Assembly: GCA_031288715.1 (NCBI GenBank)
Contig: JAITQW010000035.1
Location: 1-32,657 of the forward strand
From: Lactobacillales bacterium
Lineage (GTDB): Bacteria; Bacillota; Bacilli; Lactobacillales; Streptococcaceae
Reading direction: 5' to 3'
Length of the DNA stretch: 32,657 bases
The notes under the pieces were generated by a model, which saw only the letters and a program-made list of their open reading frames with translations, made no database searches and had not been told where the DNA came from. Positions 32,588 to 32,657 of this stretch are shown piece by piece (the stretch's first letter is position 1; the number at the start of each line of letters is the position of its first letter). Position numbers and translations under genes: made by a program.

Positions 32588-32657
32588 TTGACTGTCTATT
32601 TACTTTTAAGGAATTCTAAGCCACATATGCTTCATTGGCCGAAAGATAGCTCAAGAG
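32588..32657. other. Right edge, no gene supported
   Basis: The last 70 bases contain no open frame that I can support. The upstream gene of the locus, or its promoter, is presumably just beyond the window. Confidence 0.3.

Noticed and set aside
32540-32600. Rho-independent terminator
   Set aside because: The hairpin is good, but on the minus strand it is followed by A, and on the plus strand there is no T-run directly after the stem.

Overview
The window is AT-rich and every gene I can support lies on the minus strand, so transcription runs from base 32657 towards base 1. Strong AGGAGG-type ribosome binding sites, a LicD protein, an EpsG-type polymerase, S. aureus-like capE/capF/capG genes and a Firmicutes-style DUF772 transposase remnant point to a low-GC Gram-positive, most likely one of the Lactobacillales (Enterococcus-like). 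The genus is a guess. The window is the inside of a large capsule or cell-wall polysaccharide locus. I see no repeat-unit flippase (Wzx), no initiating sugar-phosphate transferase and no Wzd/Wze chain-length regulators, so both ends of the locus lie outside.

Layout in transcription order. (1) 32501-26549: a membrane acyltransferase, then capE-capF-capG for UDP-N-acetyl-L-fucosamine. A PIG-L/LmbE deacetylase and an N-formyltransferase, both broken, sit between capF and capG. (2) 26322-24103: a nucleotide-sugar 4-epimerase and a GT4 glycosyltransferase. (3) 23953-17556: LicD, a very large PEP-synthase-like kinase carrying an extra nucleotidyltransferase domain, an SGNH protein, a class I glutamine amidotransferase and a LicC-like nucleotidyltransferase. 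Three of these match the Campylobacter jejuni Cj1418/Cj1417/Cj1416 enzymes that make CDP-amidate for capsular phosphoramidate. I think this is the most interesting system in the window. (4) 17488-16175: a WbpA/TviB-type UDP-HexNAc 6-dehydrogenase, followed by an internally deleted transposase. (5) 15194-12784: a GT4 glycosyltransferase and an EpsG-type polymerase. (6) 12690-8065: a WlbA/WbpB-type dehydrogenase, a NeuD/PglD-type acyltransferase, a damaged N-formyltransferase, a FemAB/GNAT-type acyltransferase and a WbpE-type aminotransferase. With the 6-dehydrogenase they could make an N-acylated 2,3-diamino-2,3-dideoxyuronic acid. (7) 7829-3344: five tightly coupled genes (rfbF, rfbG, RfbC-like epimerase, C-methyltransferase, reductase) that should make a CDP-linked branched 6-deoxy-3-C-methylhexose. 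(8) 3326-122: a methyltransferase pseudogene split by a 280-bp inverted-repeat element, a radical SAM/SPASM protein and a further GT4 glycosyltransferase.

Two themes cut across the locus. First, several decorating enzymes contain simple repeats or frameshifts: G10 at an acyltransferase/formyltransferase junction, G8 in the deacetylase, a T7 frameshift in the formyltransferase, and a tetranucleotide tract in the acyltransferase. This suggests phase-variable decoration, although homopolymer sequencing error must be excluded. Second, most module boundaries hold gene remnants or mobile-element scars, as expected of a locus built by cassette exchange.
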